Assembly (NCBI GenBank): GCA_963678565.1
Contig: OY782875.1
Coordinates: 310,001 to 374,000 of the forward strand
DNA length: 64,000 nt
Direction of reading: 5' to 3'
Origin: SKHV01 sp963678565
GTDB taxonomy: Bacteria; Bacteroidota; Bacteroidia; Bacteroidales; Prolixibacteraceae
In this document: piece by piece, positions 35,613-45,470 of the stretch
Numbering within the stretch: the stretch's first letter is position 1
Layout of the letters: every line of letters starts with the position of its first letter
Notes under the pieces: generated by a model
Databases searched by the model: none
The model's input: only the letters and a program-made list of their open reading frames with translations
Told to the model about the DNA's origin: nothing
Translations under genes and position numbers: made by a program

Positions 35613-37979
35613 TTAAAAGTTGATTCTGTACAAAAACATTGGAAAGAAGGGTTGCTGATAAATGTATTCGATTGATTTTGAGTCGTTATTGTAAGCTGTA
35701 GAAAAAATATTTTTTCTATTCGTAATGTTTGAAAGGTCTACAGCCCATTCTTGCGAGATGTTTTTTCCGTTTAAAATGATGGAGGCACGACCGTCTAAAC
35801 GAAAATAATCGCTACTTCTGTTTTGATAGGCCGATTCGAAATCGTAAACGGCGCTTCCTTCGGCAATCGATTCGTCGAGCTTAATATCGATCATTCGTTT
35901 ACCTCCCGACCATACTAAGCGGACATTCATATCAAACGATAATTTATTGCTTATTTCAATTTCGTAACCACCCAAAGCATTGATTACAAAATTGGTATTG
36001 AATTCGGTATTTCGTTTTACCTTATCGTAGCCTTTGTATTTCGAGTCGAACAATGAGGTGGTTAACAAATAATAGTAGTTGTTGTCGAGGTATTTTTCCA
36101 AGGTTAAATCGATCCCATAATTATTGGCTGTGCCATCGTTTATAAGTTCGTCAATTCGAGCCTGATAGAATGAATTACCCGCGTTTGCCAACGAATAAAA
36201 TGGATAGTTGACTGAAACCGGAATATTATATAAATGTTGATAATAGATTTCCGACTTAAAATCTAAATTAGTCATGATTCGATGGTTGTATCCAACCACA
36301 AAATGATGTGCTTGTGTTAATTCCAGGTTTCTATTCTTCTTGTAATAAGTATCTGTGTCTTCATTATACGATTCGGTAAAGTACACGTAAAAAGGTTGAA
36401 CTTTGGCATGTTTCCCGTAAGCAAAACTTATTTCGGCATTGCTTTTTAAATGATATGTAAAATTAAAGCGAGGATCTATCGAAGCTGTCCCATTGAGCAT
36501 AAACTGTTGAAAGTGCAATCCACCATACAAGGTGATGTAATTATTGAATCGATGTTTCCATTCGGCATGTGCTTGCCAAATATTTAAGCCCCCTTGTTGG
36601 GTATTTAGCTGGTAAACAAATTGATTTTTTAAGTCGGAATTTATAGTAGTGGCATCCACGCTATCAGCATAGTTGATATTGGTTGCTTCAACTAAAATAC
36701 CTGTGTTTAAGGTGTTTTTTGTATTGTATTTTTTTGTGTATTGAGTTGAGGCAGAGTATTTGGTTTCAGAATTAAATTCTCCAAAAAAAAGTTTCTCTGA
36801 ATTGTCTTTAAAGATGGTGTCGATTTGAGTTTCAACATTTTGCTGTGTTACCGCAAACGTGGTAAAAATATTTGAAGTTTGATCGGGTAGCACACGATGG
36901 GTTATTCCGGCAACAAACATCGATGATCCATTTCTTGTGCGTACACCATTAGATGAGGAAAAAGGAGTATCTCCAGTTTCTTCATCAAGATTAATAAAGC
37001 TGTCGCCGCTAATTCCGAAAATATTAAATTCACCTAATTTTTTGGTCGGGAAGTGCAGTTTCACCGTTAAGTCTTGAAACTCTGGAATTGCTCCACCTGC
37101 TAAATCGAACCCCAGCTCATTCATTAAATCGAGTACCGAATAGCGATAATTTATTAAATACGACCAGCCATTCTTTTTGCTTATTGGACCTTCAGCACCA
37201 AGCTCGAAACCACTGAATCCAATTTGACCTAAAAATTCACTTTCTTTGGTGTTTCCGTTACGCATTTTTAAATCAAAAACACCCGCGGTTGCATTTCCAT
37301 ATTCTGCCGGAAAAGCTCCGGTAAAAAAATCGGAATTAGTTAGTACGTTGTTGTTTAGGATACTAACGACACCACCGGTTGATCCAAGGGCGCCAAAATG
37401 GTTTGGATTAGGAATATTAATTCCTTCTAAACGCCACAGCAAACCTTGCGGTGAATTTCCTCGAATAATGATGTCGTTGCGATTGTCGTTAGCTGTTATC
37501 ACCCCTGCAAAATTCGAAGCCATACGGGAAGGGTCTCCTAAAGAACCTGCATATCTTTCAGTTTCTTTTATTGAAAAGGAACGTACGCTCAGGTTGGTCA
37601 TTTTATTGGTGGTTTCTCCATTTTTTAATGCCGTAATGGTTACTTCTTCCATTTTAATTACTTTCTCAATTAATTCTACGGTCAATACTTTTTCTTTTCC
37701 AGAAATTAATTGAAGATTTTTTAGCTCGAAAGGCTGGTAACCGATATAGGAAATCTGAATATCTACTTTTCCGATTGGAATATCGAAGAGCTCAAAATAA
37801 CCGTCTCTATCTGTTATTGTACCAATGGTATTATCGTCATACGAAACTGCAATGCTTGCGCCCGGTAAAGTAGATTTGCTTTCATGGTCGATTACTTTCC
37901 CTCGCAAATTTTGACTGAATTGTGCAAATCCACCTATACAAATAAGGTTGAATAAAATTATGTTAATAATACTTTTCAT
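35613..37979 (-). CDS. TonB-dependent outer-membrane receptor with carboxypeptidase-like regulatory domain
   Basis: A 788-residue outer-membrane receptor. After the signal peptide (cleaved near GGFAQ) an N-terminal carboxypeptidase D regulatory-like domain (about 22-110, LRGKVIDHESKSTLPGASIAV) precedes the plug (about 130-240; MASNFAGVITANDNRNDIIIRGNSPQG shows the typical plug signature when read in parts) and a long beta-barrel that ends with Phe (MFLYRINF), the usual signal for the barrel assembly machinery. No SusD-like lipoprotein follows, so it is not a Sus-type glycan importer; substrate unknown (siderophore, cofactor or peptide). It is a single gene, downstream of tRNA-Phe on the map but without shared promoter. 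Confidence 0.93.
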   Translation of the reverse strand: MKSIINIILFNLICIGGFAQFSQNLRGKVIDHESKSTLPGASIAVSYDDNTIGTITDRDGYFELFDIPIGKVDIQISYIGYQPFELKNLQLISGKEKVLTVELIEKVIKMEEVTITALKNGETTNKMTNLSVRSFSIKETERYAGSLGDPSRMASNFAGVITANDNRNDIIIRGNSPQGLLWRLEGINIPNPNHFGALGSTGGVVSILNNNVLTNSDFFTGAFPAEYGNATAGVFDLKMRNGNTKESEFLGQIGFSGFELGAEGPISKKNGWSYLINYRYSVLDLMNELGFDLAGGAIPEFQDLTVKLHFPTKKLGEFNIFGISGDSFINLDEETGDTPFSSSNGVRTRNGSSMFVAGITHRVLPDQTSNIFTTFAVTQQNVETQIDTIFKDNSEKLFFGEFNSETKYSASTQYTKKYNTKNTLNTGILVEATNINYADSVDATTINSDLKNQFVYQLNTQQGGLNIWQAHAEWKHRFNNYITLYGGLHFQQFMLNGTASIDPRFNFTYHLKSNAEISFAYGKHAKVQPFYVYFTESYNEDTDTYYKKNRNLELTQAHHFVVGYNHRIMTNLDFKSEIYYQHLYNIPVSVNYPFYSLANAGNSFYQARIDELINDGTANNYGIDLTLEKYLDNNYYYLLTTSLFDSKYKGYDKVKRNTEFNTNFVINALGGYEIEISNKLSFDMNVRLVWSGGKRMIDIKLDESIAEGSAVYDFESAYQNRSSDYFRLDGRASIILNGKNISQEWAVDLSNITNRKNIFSTAYNNDSKSIEYIYQQPFFPMFLYRINF

Positions 37980-38095
37980 GTGTTGGGGTTCAAATCAATT
38001 GAATAGGCACTCAAGTTACTGAATTGATCGATTTAAAGTAACGATTAGACTTTAAATTAATATTATCAGTGTACAAAAAAACATATTTGTGACAC

Positions 38096-39691
38096 TTAAG
38101 AAGCCGGAATTCTAAAAGTGAATTTTGAACCAATACCCGGAGTCGAGGAAAGTGTTATGTTTCCGCCAAGAATTAAGGCTAATGATTGTGATATTGCCAA
38201 GCCTAATCCTGCTCCTTGAGAAAGCTCATCGATTTTGGTAAATCGCTTAAATATAAGATCTTGCTTTTCTTTTGAGATTCCTTCGCCACTATCTTTTACC
38301 CAAATTTCGATATTGTTCGAAATCTGGTTTACACCTAAGGTAACAGTTCCTCCATCGGTATATTTGATGGTATTGGTTAAAAAGTTGTTTAATATTTGAC
38401 GAAGTCGGTTTGGATCGGTATCGATTGTTGATTCCTCCGAAATTGAGTCGAGATCTAATATAAAGCTAAAGTTTCCGGGGAATTGGTGCAAAAAGCTTCT
38501 GTAGATATCTTTTAATAGTTCTTGAATATTTATTCTTTCGCTTTTAATTTTTAATGTTCCCGATTCAATTTTCGATATGTCGATTATATCATTAATCAAA
38601 TTGAGCAGTAATTTATTTTGTGTACCAATAATACTGCTGTATAGTTGCTTTTGTTGTTGGTCAATTGCTTCGTTTGAGATGAGTTCTGAAAAACCAATAA
38701 TTGCATTTAGGGGGGTCCGAATTTCATGGCTCATATTTGCCAAAAATGCAGATTTTAGTCGTTCGCTTTCTTCTGCTTTGTTTTTGGCTTCAACTAATTC
38801 TACTGTTTTTATTTTAACTGTCTTCTGTAGCCAAATGTTAAAGAAAACTACAATTATTAAAATCGCAAGAATTGAATAAATCACAGGAAAAGCCCAAATT
38901 GGAAGTGTTATGGAGTTATTTCGTTCAGGTGAAATATCATATTCATTTGCCAAATGATTGTAATATGATTTCGGATCATCAACCTCATTCGTTATAAAAG
39001 TATTGAAAAGCGAAATAAGCTCTTCGTACTTATTTTTAGTAAAAGCAATACTAATGTAGGTTGGGTTATAAAAAATTCCTGAAGGCTTAGATTTTGGTAG
39101 GATTGATTTAAAATCCTTGATCATTGGACCAGCCACACCAAAAATTTCGTCTTTATTAAATGCTTCTTTTAGTTCAGAGACTGTATAGAAATAAACTGGT
39201 TCAACCTGAATATTGAATGCACTAATAAATTCAAGAAACTTTATACCGCTATCCTCATTGGTAATCATCCCAATTTTCTTATTGTTTAAATCGGTTGGAC
39301 TGATTACTTTGTTGTTCCGATGGATGTACAATTGGCTCCAAATCGAATAAAGGCCTTTATCTATGAAATCGAGATATTCTTTTCTTTCATTTGAAAATTG
39401 AGTTCCGGGCAAGATATCAATGCTGCCGTCTTCAATTTTCTTTAATAATTCATACCAATCGTCTCGTACATATTCATACTGAATGTTGTTTTCTTCTAAG
39501 ATATGGGTAGTTAAAGCGATTGAAAAGGCACGAATATCGAGGTTAATGTTGTTTGTATATCCTGTTGCAATTCCAATTTTAATTGGTTTTCTATTTGCAG
39601 AAATATCAATTTTTGTTTCCTCACCTTTTACGCTAGTTGATGTAAAAAGAAATGTAAGAAAAAATACTATTGTTGTAAAAAGTTTACTCAT
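38096..39691 (-). CDS. sensor histidine kinase with periplasmic solute-binding domain
   Basis: A 531-residue kinase; the ATG at 39691 (MSKLFTTIVFFLTFLFTST) opens a signal peptide and is preferred over one seven codons upstream. Residues about 30-245 match the family 3 solute-binding fold (IKIGIATGYTNN ... GSIDILPGTQFSNERKEYLDFI), as in BvgS-like sensors. A transmembrane helix follows (about 260-285), then HisKA with His at about 321 (NMSHEIRTPLNAIIGFSEL) and HATPase (NPNRLRQILNNFLTNTIKY in parts, GAGLGLAISQSL). No receiver domain. The ligand is probably an amino acid or other small polar molecule, inferred from the family only. No response regulator is adjacent. Confidence 0.9.
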   Translation of the reverse strand: MSKLFTTIVFFLTFLFTSTSVKGEETKIDISANRKPIKIGIATGYTNNINLDIRAFSIALTTHILEENNIQYEYVRDDWYELLKKIEDGSIDILPGTQFSNERKEYLDFIDKGLYSIWSQLYIHRNNKVISPTDLNNKKIGMITNEDSGIKFLEFISAFNIQVEPVYFYTVSELKEAFNKDEIFGVAGPMIKDFKSILPKSKPSGIFYNPTYISIAFTKNKYEELISLFNTFITNEVDDPKSYYNHLANEYDISPERNNSITLPIWAFPVIYSILAILIIVVFFNIWLQKTVKIKTVELVEAKNKAEESERLKSAFLANMSHEIRTPLNAIIGFSELISNEAIDQQQKQLYSSIIGTQNKLLLNLINDIIDISKIESGTLKIKSERINIQELLKDIYRSFLHQFPGNFSFILDLDSISEESTIDTDPNRLRQILNNFLTNTIKYTDGGTVTLGVNQISNNIEIWVKDSGEGISKEKQDLIFKRFTKIDELSQGAGLGLAISQSLALILGGNITLSSTPGIGSKFTFRIPAS

Positions 39692-39787
39692 TGTATTGAT
39701 TAACCAAATCAAATATATGAAATATATGCATAAGGGAGGGGGGCGGTTAAGAGATTTATGATTAAACTTTTACAAAAGGATGAAAAC

Positions 39788-40375
39788 CTATGACAAAAGA
39801 TTTTTATCGATTGATAACTGAATCTGATCTTTTAAAATTTCCCACAAAATCGGAGAGGCCTTTTTAATAATTGAGAGTTTTGATTCAACTTGGCTTACTG
39901 TAATATTATTTTCTGTCCAGCTTAAGCCATTTTTGCTATTGGCATTAAGTAATACAGGCATGATTTGATCTACGGCATTTGCAAATACTGAATCATCAGT
40001 TTTTTGATGTTCAAATTCGAACCATAGAGATTTTATTTCTGCTCCATTTTCGTTGGGTAAAATTGCCGTCAGTTTTTCAATTGCATCCACTTCACGCTGG
40101 TATTTATCCTGATAAGCTTTTTCGTCGTAAAAGAAAGTGTCGCCAGCGTATATTTCTACAATATCGTGTACTGCAATCATTTGGATGACTTTCAATAAGT
40201 CTACTTTTTCATTTGAATATTCCGCAAAAACAATGGCCATCATAATGCTATGCCATGAATGTTCCGCAGTATTCTCGCGTCGCGATTCATTTAAAATTCT
40301 ATTCTGACGTTCAACGTGCTTTAATTTATCTAACTCAAGAATAAATTCTACTTGCTTTTTTACCTTTTCGTTCAT
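39788..40375 (-). CDS. HD-domain hydrolase (YfbR/HDDC2-like)
   Basis: A 195-residue protein of the HD superfamily. Metal-binding residues are visible: His39 (AEHSWH), His70-Asp71 (IAVHDIVEIYAGD) and a later Asp in NAVDQIMP (about 141). This matches the YfbR / HDDC2 type, whose characterised members are 5'-deoxynucleotidases. Length fits. It lies 3 nt downstream of the HAD hydrolase gene on the same strand; two phosphohydrolases in one unit suggest a nucleotide or sugar phosphate salvage role, which is inference. Confidence 0.87.
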   Translation of the reverse strand: MNEKVKKQVEFILELDKLKHVERQNRILNESRRENTAEHSWHSIMMAIVFAEYSNEKVDLLKVIQMIAVHDIVEIYAGDTFFYDEKAYQDKYQREVDAIEKLTAILPNENGAEIKSLWFEFEHQKTDDSVFANAVDQIMPVLLNANSKNGLSWTENNITVSQVESKLSIIKKASPILWEILKDQIQLSIDKNLLS

Positions 40376-40378
40376 TTA

Positions 40379-41122
40379 TTATTTTGCTTGCTTCATCAAT
40401 AAGTTGAAAAATTTGTATAGTTCCATACTTCCCGGTAACACAAGGTCGGCTCCCTTGTCGAGTAATAATTTTGGATCGATTGGTCCCGTGTTGATGCCTA
40501 TGGTATATAGTCCTGCCGCTTTTGCCGCTTTTACGCCTAAAGGTGCATTTTCAATAACAATTGCTTCTTCTTGTGAATAGCCCGATTTTTCGATTGCTCT
40601 TAAATATGGCTCAGGATCGGGTTTTCCCTTTTTTACATCTAAGGCAGTCACCATTTTTGAGCGTTTTAACAATTGATTATATTCAGTTTCTAAACGATCA
40701 ATTAACAAGCCTTGTGCCGATCCGGTTACTACCCAGCGATCGATATTATTTTTCGACAAAACTTCCATTAATTGCGGCATTTGTTCCATTACTTCCGATG
40801 CAGGAAGTGTTTGCATTACTTCGTGCTTCTTTTTTTTTATGGTTTCGGCTTCTTGCTCCGAAATCAATCGATTTTTGAATTTCTTATAAACAACTTTGGC
40901 TGTCTCAAAAGCCGGACTGCCCTCATTTAAATAGGCTTCTTCTGGTGGAAGTTCAATTCCTTGCTCTTTGAAAGATGCTTTCCATGCAATTTCATGATTT
41001 TTCATGGAGTCGAATAAAACGCCATCCATATCGAAAAAGATTGCTTTCAATTGCTTTGGAAAATTCTTTTGTTGTATTATTTCTTGAAAATGTTCAATGT
41101 TGATTATTTCAGATACGATCAT
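40379..41122 (-). CDS. HAD family phosphatase (beta-phosphoglucomutase-like)
   Basis: A 247-residue HAD hydrolase. Motif I is IFFDMDGVLFDS (Asp31 nucleophile, Asp33 acid/base), motif II VVTGS, motif III lysine in KKGKPDPEPYL and motif IV IVIENAPLGVKAA. The helical cap between motifs I and II is of the subclass I type seen in beta-phosphoglucomutase and phosphoglycolate phosphatase. The first 25 residues (SEIINIEHFQEIIQQ) are an extra N-terminal helix. Substrate unknown. Paired with the HD hydrolase 3 nt downstream. Confidence 0.88.
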   Translation of the reverse strand: MIVSEIINIEHFQEIIQQKNFPKQLKAIFFDMDGVLFDSMKNHEIAWKASFKEQGIELPPEEAYLNEGSPAFETAKVVYKKFKNRLISEQEAETIKKKKHEVMQTLPASEVMEQMPQLMEVLSKNNIDRWVVTGSAQGLLIDRLETEYNQLLKRSKMVTALDVKKGKPDPEPYLRAIEKSGYSQEEAIVIENAPLGVKAAKAAGLYTIGINTGPIDPKLLLDKGADLVLPGSMELYKFFNLLMKQAK

Positions 41123-41220
41123 ACTTGCTATTTAATTGCCCTAATTTAACAAAGGCTTAGCCACTGTGAAAAAATATCTGTCAAATTAATCAAGAGATAA
41201 GGTTGAATTAAACTCGCTGT

Positions 41221-41622
41221 TTAATGAATTGCACCAATTACGACACCCATAACAGTATAGCTTACTGTATCGTACCCAAAACTGAGCAACCATAATTTAT
41301 TGCTTTGCCCTTCGTAGGTAACATTGTTAAATTTAGAAGTGCCAATTCAAAATACAGCAGTTGTAAAGCCAGCAAATGCCCAAAGGCAATACTCGGATCT
41401 TTGCCTAAATACATGCTCAATTCAAATGCAGAAATTAAATACATTAAAGCTGAGGTTGCATAATAAGTCCGTATGAGGTTGGTTCTATTGCTTAATTCTT
41501 CTTTTGTGAAGTTGTTGAGCTGCATCCATTGTTTTCTAAACAAGGGGCCGTACCAAACTTCCAATAATCATAGATGCAACGATTGCTGCTACAATTGCCA
41601 GATAATTTACCTTCATTTCCAT
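41221..41622 (-). pseudogene. decayed DUF1761-like membrane protein gene
   Basis: The pieces of one DUF1761-type protein are spread over different frames. Frame A starts at 41622 with MEMKVNYLAIVAAIVASMIIG. Frame B continues with WYGPLFRKQWMQLNNF and runs through LISAFELSMYLGKDPSIAFGHLLA. A further frame gives GFTTAVF, then a TGA where Trp is expected, then IGTSKFNNVTYEGQ and LLSFGYDTVSYTVMGVVIGAIH with a TAA at 41221. At least two frameshifts (near 41560 and 41375) and one nonsense codon (near 41350) are therefore needed to rebuild a full-length protein of about 133 residues. The longest single frame (41262-41564, 100 residues from a TTG) is only the middle part. The family itself has no known function. 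Confidence 0.75.
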
Positions 41623-41790
41623 AGTTTCAAAGTTTTATGATGTTTAAATATTGAATTGCTATAAAAAGTTTAGGCTTATTTTAGGTGTTTGTGTTTGATA
41701 TGCAGTGAATTAAGAGTGGTTTAATAAGTATGGTGACTTTTGTCCTATATTATTTTAGTGCCATCGATTTATTTTACTTAAAAATTATAC

Positions 41791-43254
41791 ATGAGTAATT
41801 TAGAAAGATATTTTGATCGTTTTCGAAAAGATATTGTTGGGATTGACCAATATTTTAAAACTCCTTTTGGAGTTAAGAAAATTGCTTATGCCGACTGGAT
41901 TGCAAGCGGGCGATTGTATCGACCAATTGAACAAAAACTGCTAAATGAGTTTGGCCCTTTTATCGGAAATACGCATACCGAGACTTCTGAAACGGGTACC
42001 CGAATGACTTATGCTTACCAGTATTCACATGAACTAATTAAAGCAAATGTAAATGCCGATAAAAACGATGTAATTATAACCGCAGGTTTTGGAATGACGG
42101 CTGTTGTGAATAAGTTTCAGCGTATTTTAGGACTTAAAGCCAAACGTCAGTTAACTTCCTTAGAAAAAGAAAATAATGAGAAACCGGTTGTTTTTGTTTC
42201 TCATATGGAACACCATTCCAATCAAACCTCATGGTATGAAACCAATGCCGATGTAGTGGTTTTAAAACCGGGTGATGACATGCTTATCGATACGAATTTG
42301 CTCAAAGAAGAACTTAAAAAATACAAGGATCGAGAATTTAAAATTGGTGCCTTTACTGCTTGTTCAAATGTTACCGGAATTCGAACTCCAATTCACGAAC
42401 TAGCTAAAATAATGCATGAAAATGGCGGTGTTATTTTCGTTGATTATGCAGCATCAGCGCCTTACGATGATATTAACATGCATCCCGAGAATCCTTTAGA
42501 AAAGTTAGATGCTGTATTATTCTCACCACATAAATTTTTAGGCGGCCCGGGATCTTCAGGTGTTTTGATTTTTGATGCGTCGATGTATAAAACCGAGGTG
42601 CCCGATAATCCAGGCGGTGGCACTGTTGATTGGACCAATCCTTGGGGAAAATATAAGTATGTCGATAATATTGAGGTTCGAGAAGATGGTGGAACACCCG
42701 GTTTTCTGCAAAGTATGAAAACCGCCTTAACCTTTCAGTTGAAAAATCAAATGACGGTGGAAGCTATTCATGAAAGAGAAAATGAACAGCTAACACTTTT
42801 ATTTAATGAGCTGGATAAAATACCAGAAGTGAAAATTCTTGCCAATGAACATCGCGAACGCTTGGGAGTCGTTTCGTTTTATATCGAAGAGATTCATTAC
42901 AATTTATTGGTAAAGTTGTTGAACGACCTGTATGGGATTCAAACTCGAGGAGGTTGCGCATGTGCCGGAACTTATGGGCACTATTTATTGCATGTGAGCT
43001 ACGAGTACTCTCAAGAAATTACCGACATGATTAACCTTGGTGATATGTCTGAAAAACCTGGATGGGTGAGGTATTCTTTGCATCCAACTACCTCAACAGA
43101 TGAGATTTTATTATTTGTTGCAGCACTCAAAGATATTATTGCCAACTTTAAACGGTATTCGAAAGATTATCAGCATATTCAGCGAAAGAATTTATATGTT
43201 CATAAAAACGAATTGCTGAATTATTCGCAAACGCCCGAATGGTTTAAATTGTAA
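41791..43254 (+). CDS. class V aminotransferase / cysteine desulfurase-like protein
   Basis: A 487-residue PLP enzyme of fold type I, class V. The PLP lysine is Lys248 in FSPHKFLGG; upstream are ITAGFGMTAVVNK (phosphate cup), HMEHHSNQTSWYE and VDYAASAPY. A cysteine-containing loop, RGGCACAG (about 386-393), is in the position of the persulfide-carrying Cys of SufS-type enzymes. It is about 80 residues longer than SufS/IscS, so it belongs to a separate subgroup usually annotated as 'aminotransferase class V-fold PLP-dependent enzyme'. No suf or isc genes are adjacent. Substrate not assigned. Confidence 0.88.
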   Translation: MSNLERYFDRFRKDIVGIDQYFKTPFGVKKIAYADWIASGRLYRPIEQKLLNEFGPFIGNTHTETSETGTRMTYAYQYSHELIKANVNADKNDVIITAGFGMTAVVNKFQRILGLKAKRQLTSLEKENNEKPVVFVSHMEHHSNQTSWYETNADVVVLKPGDDMLIDTNLLKEELKKYKDREFKIGAFTACSNVTGIRTPIHELAKIMHENGGVIFVDYAASAPYDDINMHPENPLEKLDAVLFSPHKFLGGPGSSGVLIFDASMYKTEVPDNPGGGTVDWTNPWGKYKYVDNIEVREDGGTPGFLQSMKTALTFQLKNQMTVEAIHERENEQLTLLFNELDKIPEVKILANEHRERLGVVSFYIEEIHYNLLVKLLNDLYGIQTRGGCACAGTYGHYLLHVSYEYSQEITDMINLGDMSEKPGWVRYSLHPTTSTDEILLFVAALKDIIANFKRYSKDYQHIQRKNLYVHKNELLNYSQTPEWFKL

Positions 43255-43305
43255 GAAGATTTTATTTTTCACTCAGGTTCTCTATTTTTAAGACTTAAAG
43301 TAAAA

Positions 43306-43971
43306 ATGATGGATGTAAAAATTGAACCTTCTTGGAAAAATATACTTCAAAGCGAATTTGAAAAGCCATACTTCGAAACGCTTACTGCGTTTGTTAAAAC
43401 GCAATATAAAGCGAAAAAAATATTTCCACCTGCCAAATTAATTTTCAATGCTTTTGACTTGTGTCCTTTTGAAAAAACGAAGGTGGTCATTATAGGTCAA
43501 GATCCGTATCATGGCCCCGGGCAAGCACATGGCTTGTGTTTTTCGGTTCAAGAAAATATTCAATTTCCGCCATCCCTTCGGAATATTTTTAAAGAAATTA
43601 ATAACGATTTGGGAATTGCCCCACCTCAAAGTGGCGATTTAACAAGTTGGGCAAAACAAGGCGTACTTTTGTTAAACGCAACATTAACAGTTGAAGCACA
43701 TAAAGCAGGTTCTCACCAGAAAAAGGGTTGGGAAGTTTTTACCGATGCTGTGATTAAAGCGCTTTCAGATCAAAAAGAAAATTTAGTGTTTTTTCTTTGG
43801 GGAGCTTATGCACAAAAAAAAGGAGAGGTGATTGATAAACAGAAACATTTGGTATTAAAATCGGTGCACCCCTCGCCACTTTCTGCTTCTCGTGGTTTTT
43901 TTGGAAATCATCAATTTAGTACTTGCAATAAATACCTGGAAAGCAAAGGGCTGGAGACAATTAGGTGGTAG
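43306..43971 (+). CDS. ung: uracil-DNA glycosylase, family 1
   Basis: A 221-residue enzyme that removes uracil from DNA in base excision repair. The water-activating motif GQDPYHGPGQAHGLCFSV (about 64-81, with the catalytic Asp) and the DNA-intercalation motif HPSPLSASRGFFGNHQFS (about 188-205) are intact. Length and order are typical. It stands 51 nt after the aminotransferase gene, possibly in the same transcript. Two ATG codons in tandem open the gene; the first is used here. Confidence 0.97.
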   Translation: MMDVKIEPSWKNILQSEFEKPYFETLTAFVKTQYKAKKIFPPAKLIFNAFDLCPFEKTKVVIIGQDPYHGPGQAHGLCFSVQENIQFPPSLRNIFKEINNDLGIAPPQSGDLTSWAKQGVLLLNATLTVEAHKAGSHQKKGWEVFTDAVIKALSDQKENLVFFLWGAYAQKKGEVIDKQKHLVLKSVHPSPLSASRGFFGNHQFSTCNKYLESKGLETIRW

Positions 43972-43993
43972 AATAAACTTTTTGGGTTCCCAT

Positions 43994-44233
43994 TTAAGAC
44001 TTTTTATCCTTTAAGTCTTGAATGTTTTTATTGATTTTATCTAGTTCATTCAGGATATTCCTATTTGATTGAATATTCTTATAATTCATCATGATTATTT
44101 TTACAGAAACTAATAACACACCAGCTTCTAGTAAAATGTAATGCGTTAGTCCTTTTGCAAATAAGGCAACAATAAATAAGATAAGTGTGATAAAAATTAC
44201 GATGATATCTGACAATGAAAAATATTTTTTCAT
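43994..44233 (-). CDS. small two-helix membrane protein
   Basis: A 79-residue protein with two hydrophobic helices (DIIVIFITLILFIVALFA and HYILLEAGVLLVSVKIIM) and a charged C-terminal coiled-coil tail (ILNELDKINKNIQDLKDKKS). The ATG at 44233 (MKKYFSLSD) is preferred over one 14 codons upstream. I do not recognise a family. Its frame is open only on this strand and it is convergent with ung, 22 nt away, so it is probably real but short. Confidence 0.55.
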   Translation of the reverse strand: MKKYFSLSDIIVIFITLILFIVALFAKGLTHYILLEAGVLLVSVKIIMMNYKNIQSNRNILNELDKINKNIQDLKDKKS

Positions 44234-44386
44234 ACGTTTATTTTTTCGGATTTTATTTTGGAAGTTTTGTATCACTTATAAACCACTTAGTCTATTTTTT
44301 GTTTCATGACCAATTAATAACTTTCTATTTTAATTGTATTGGAAGTTTGTTTGAAAGATTATGTTGATGATAATCAACAATTTGTT

Positions 44387-45343
44387 TTATAAAAGCTGCC
44401 AAATTGCAATCCAAAGCGGAATGGCAAACAAGCAAATTGCATAGCTAATAATCATCATGCTGCTAACGGTTTGTCGATCGCCACCATAAGCTCGAACCTG
44501 TAGAATTAGAGCAGTTGCAGGCGCAGCAGCCGATTCAATTACCAACATATTGGCCAAAACTGGGTTGCTTTCTTTCAAGCCAATAAAATGTAAAACAAGC
44601 ACTACCGAAAGAGGCAAAAACAGGTATTTAATTGAGGTAACTTTTAGAATGTCAACCAACTTTGGCCAAACTCTTAAAGAAATACCTCCCAGTGTAGCCC
44701 CCAATACAATATTTGAAATCGGAATGGTTGCATCCCCAACTAATTCTAGAGAATCCATCACCAATGCAGGAACATATTTATGTAGTCCCATTAAAACAAC
44801 AGCTAAAGTGAAGAGTGCAGCAAGTAAAGGAACTGTTAGAAATTCTTTCGCTTTTACAGTTTTAAAATTGCCTCCGGTAACTAATACTTTCCCAACACTC
44901 CAAACTACTGGCATAAATCCAATAAGAAATAAGAAATTATAAACGGTGTATTGATCAAACTGATCGGGATACATAAATTTACCTATTGGAAGCACCAAGT
45001 ATACTGCATTTTGCATACTTGCCAAGGGAATTAAAAATTGCTTTTCCTGATGCTTCCGCAGGTAGAAAAGGTAGCCAAAAAAAAGGCCTACCAATATCAT
45101 GGTGGCACTTGTTAAAGGGATAGCCCACCAATAATGTATGGAGCTGGAATCAAAGTTGTTGCTAATTTTTGTGAACAACATGCAGGGTAAGAGTATATTC
45201 ACTGTTACGCGCGACAAAGCCTTTACATGTTCTTCAGTCAAAATTTTTTTTCGAACAAGAAAACCTGCACCAACAATTATAAAAAAAATTCGGCCTACGG
45301 CTCCAAGCATGGAAACAAAGGCTTCCGAGAAAATTTCAAACAT
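44387..45343 (-). CDS. AEC family transporter
   Basis: A 318-residue membrane protein of the auxin efflux carrier (AEC) family, whose bacterial members include malonate and malate transporters. Hydrophobic segments fill the length, with the family halves FLVRKKILTEEHVKALSRVTVNILLPCMLFTKI and LANMLVIESAAAPATALILQVRAYGGD seen in parts. The substrate is unknown. It is a single gene; a 7-bp inverted repeat (44362-44379) lies just after the stop but has no U-run. Confidence 0.87.
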   Translation of the reverse strand: MFEIFSEAFVSMLGAVGRIFFIIVGAGFLVRKKILTEEHVKALSRVTVNILLPCMLFTKISNNFDSSSIHYWWAIPLTSATMILVGLFFGYLFYLRKHQEKQFLIPLASMQNAVYLVLPIGKFMYPDQFDQYTVYNFLFLIGFMPVVWSVGKVLVTGGNFKTVKAKEFLTVPLLAALFTLAVVLMGLHKYVPALVMDSLELVGDATIPISNIVLGATLGGISLRVWPKLVDILKVTSIKYLFLPLSVVLVLHFIGLKESNPVLANMLVIESAAAPATALILQVRAYGGDRQTVSSMMIISYAICLFAIPLWIAIWQLL

Positions 45344-45470
45344 ACTTTTCTTAGTTACATCACAATGTTAACAATTCAATAGCAGTATTGATTGCTGGGA
45401 TGTACTTATTTTAATATGTAATTTTTGTGCCAGTTGGAAGAGCCGTAGTAACCCTTTCAATTCTAATAAA

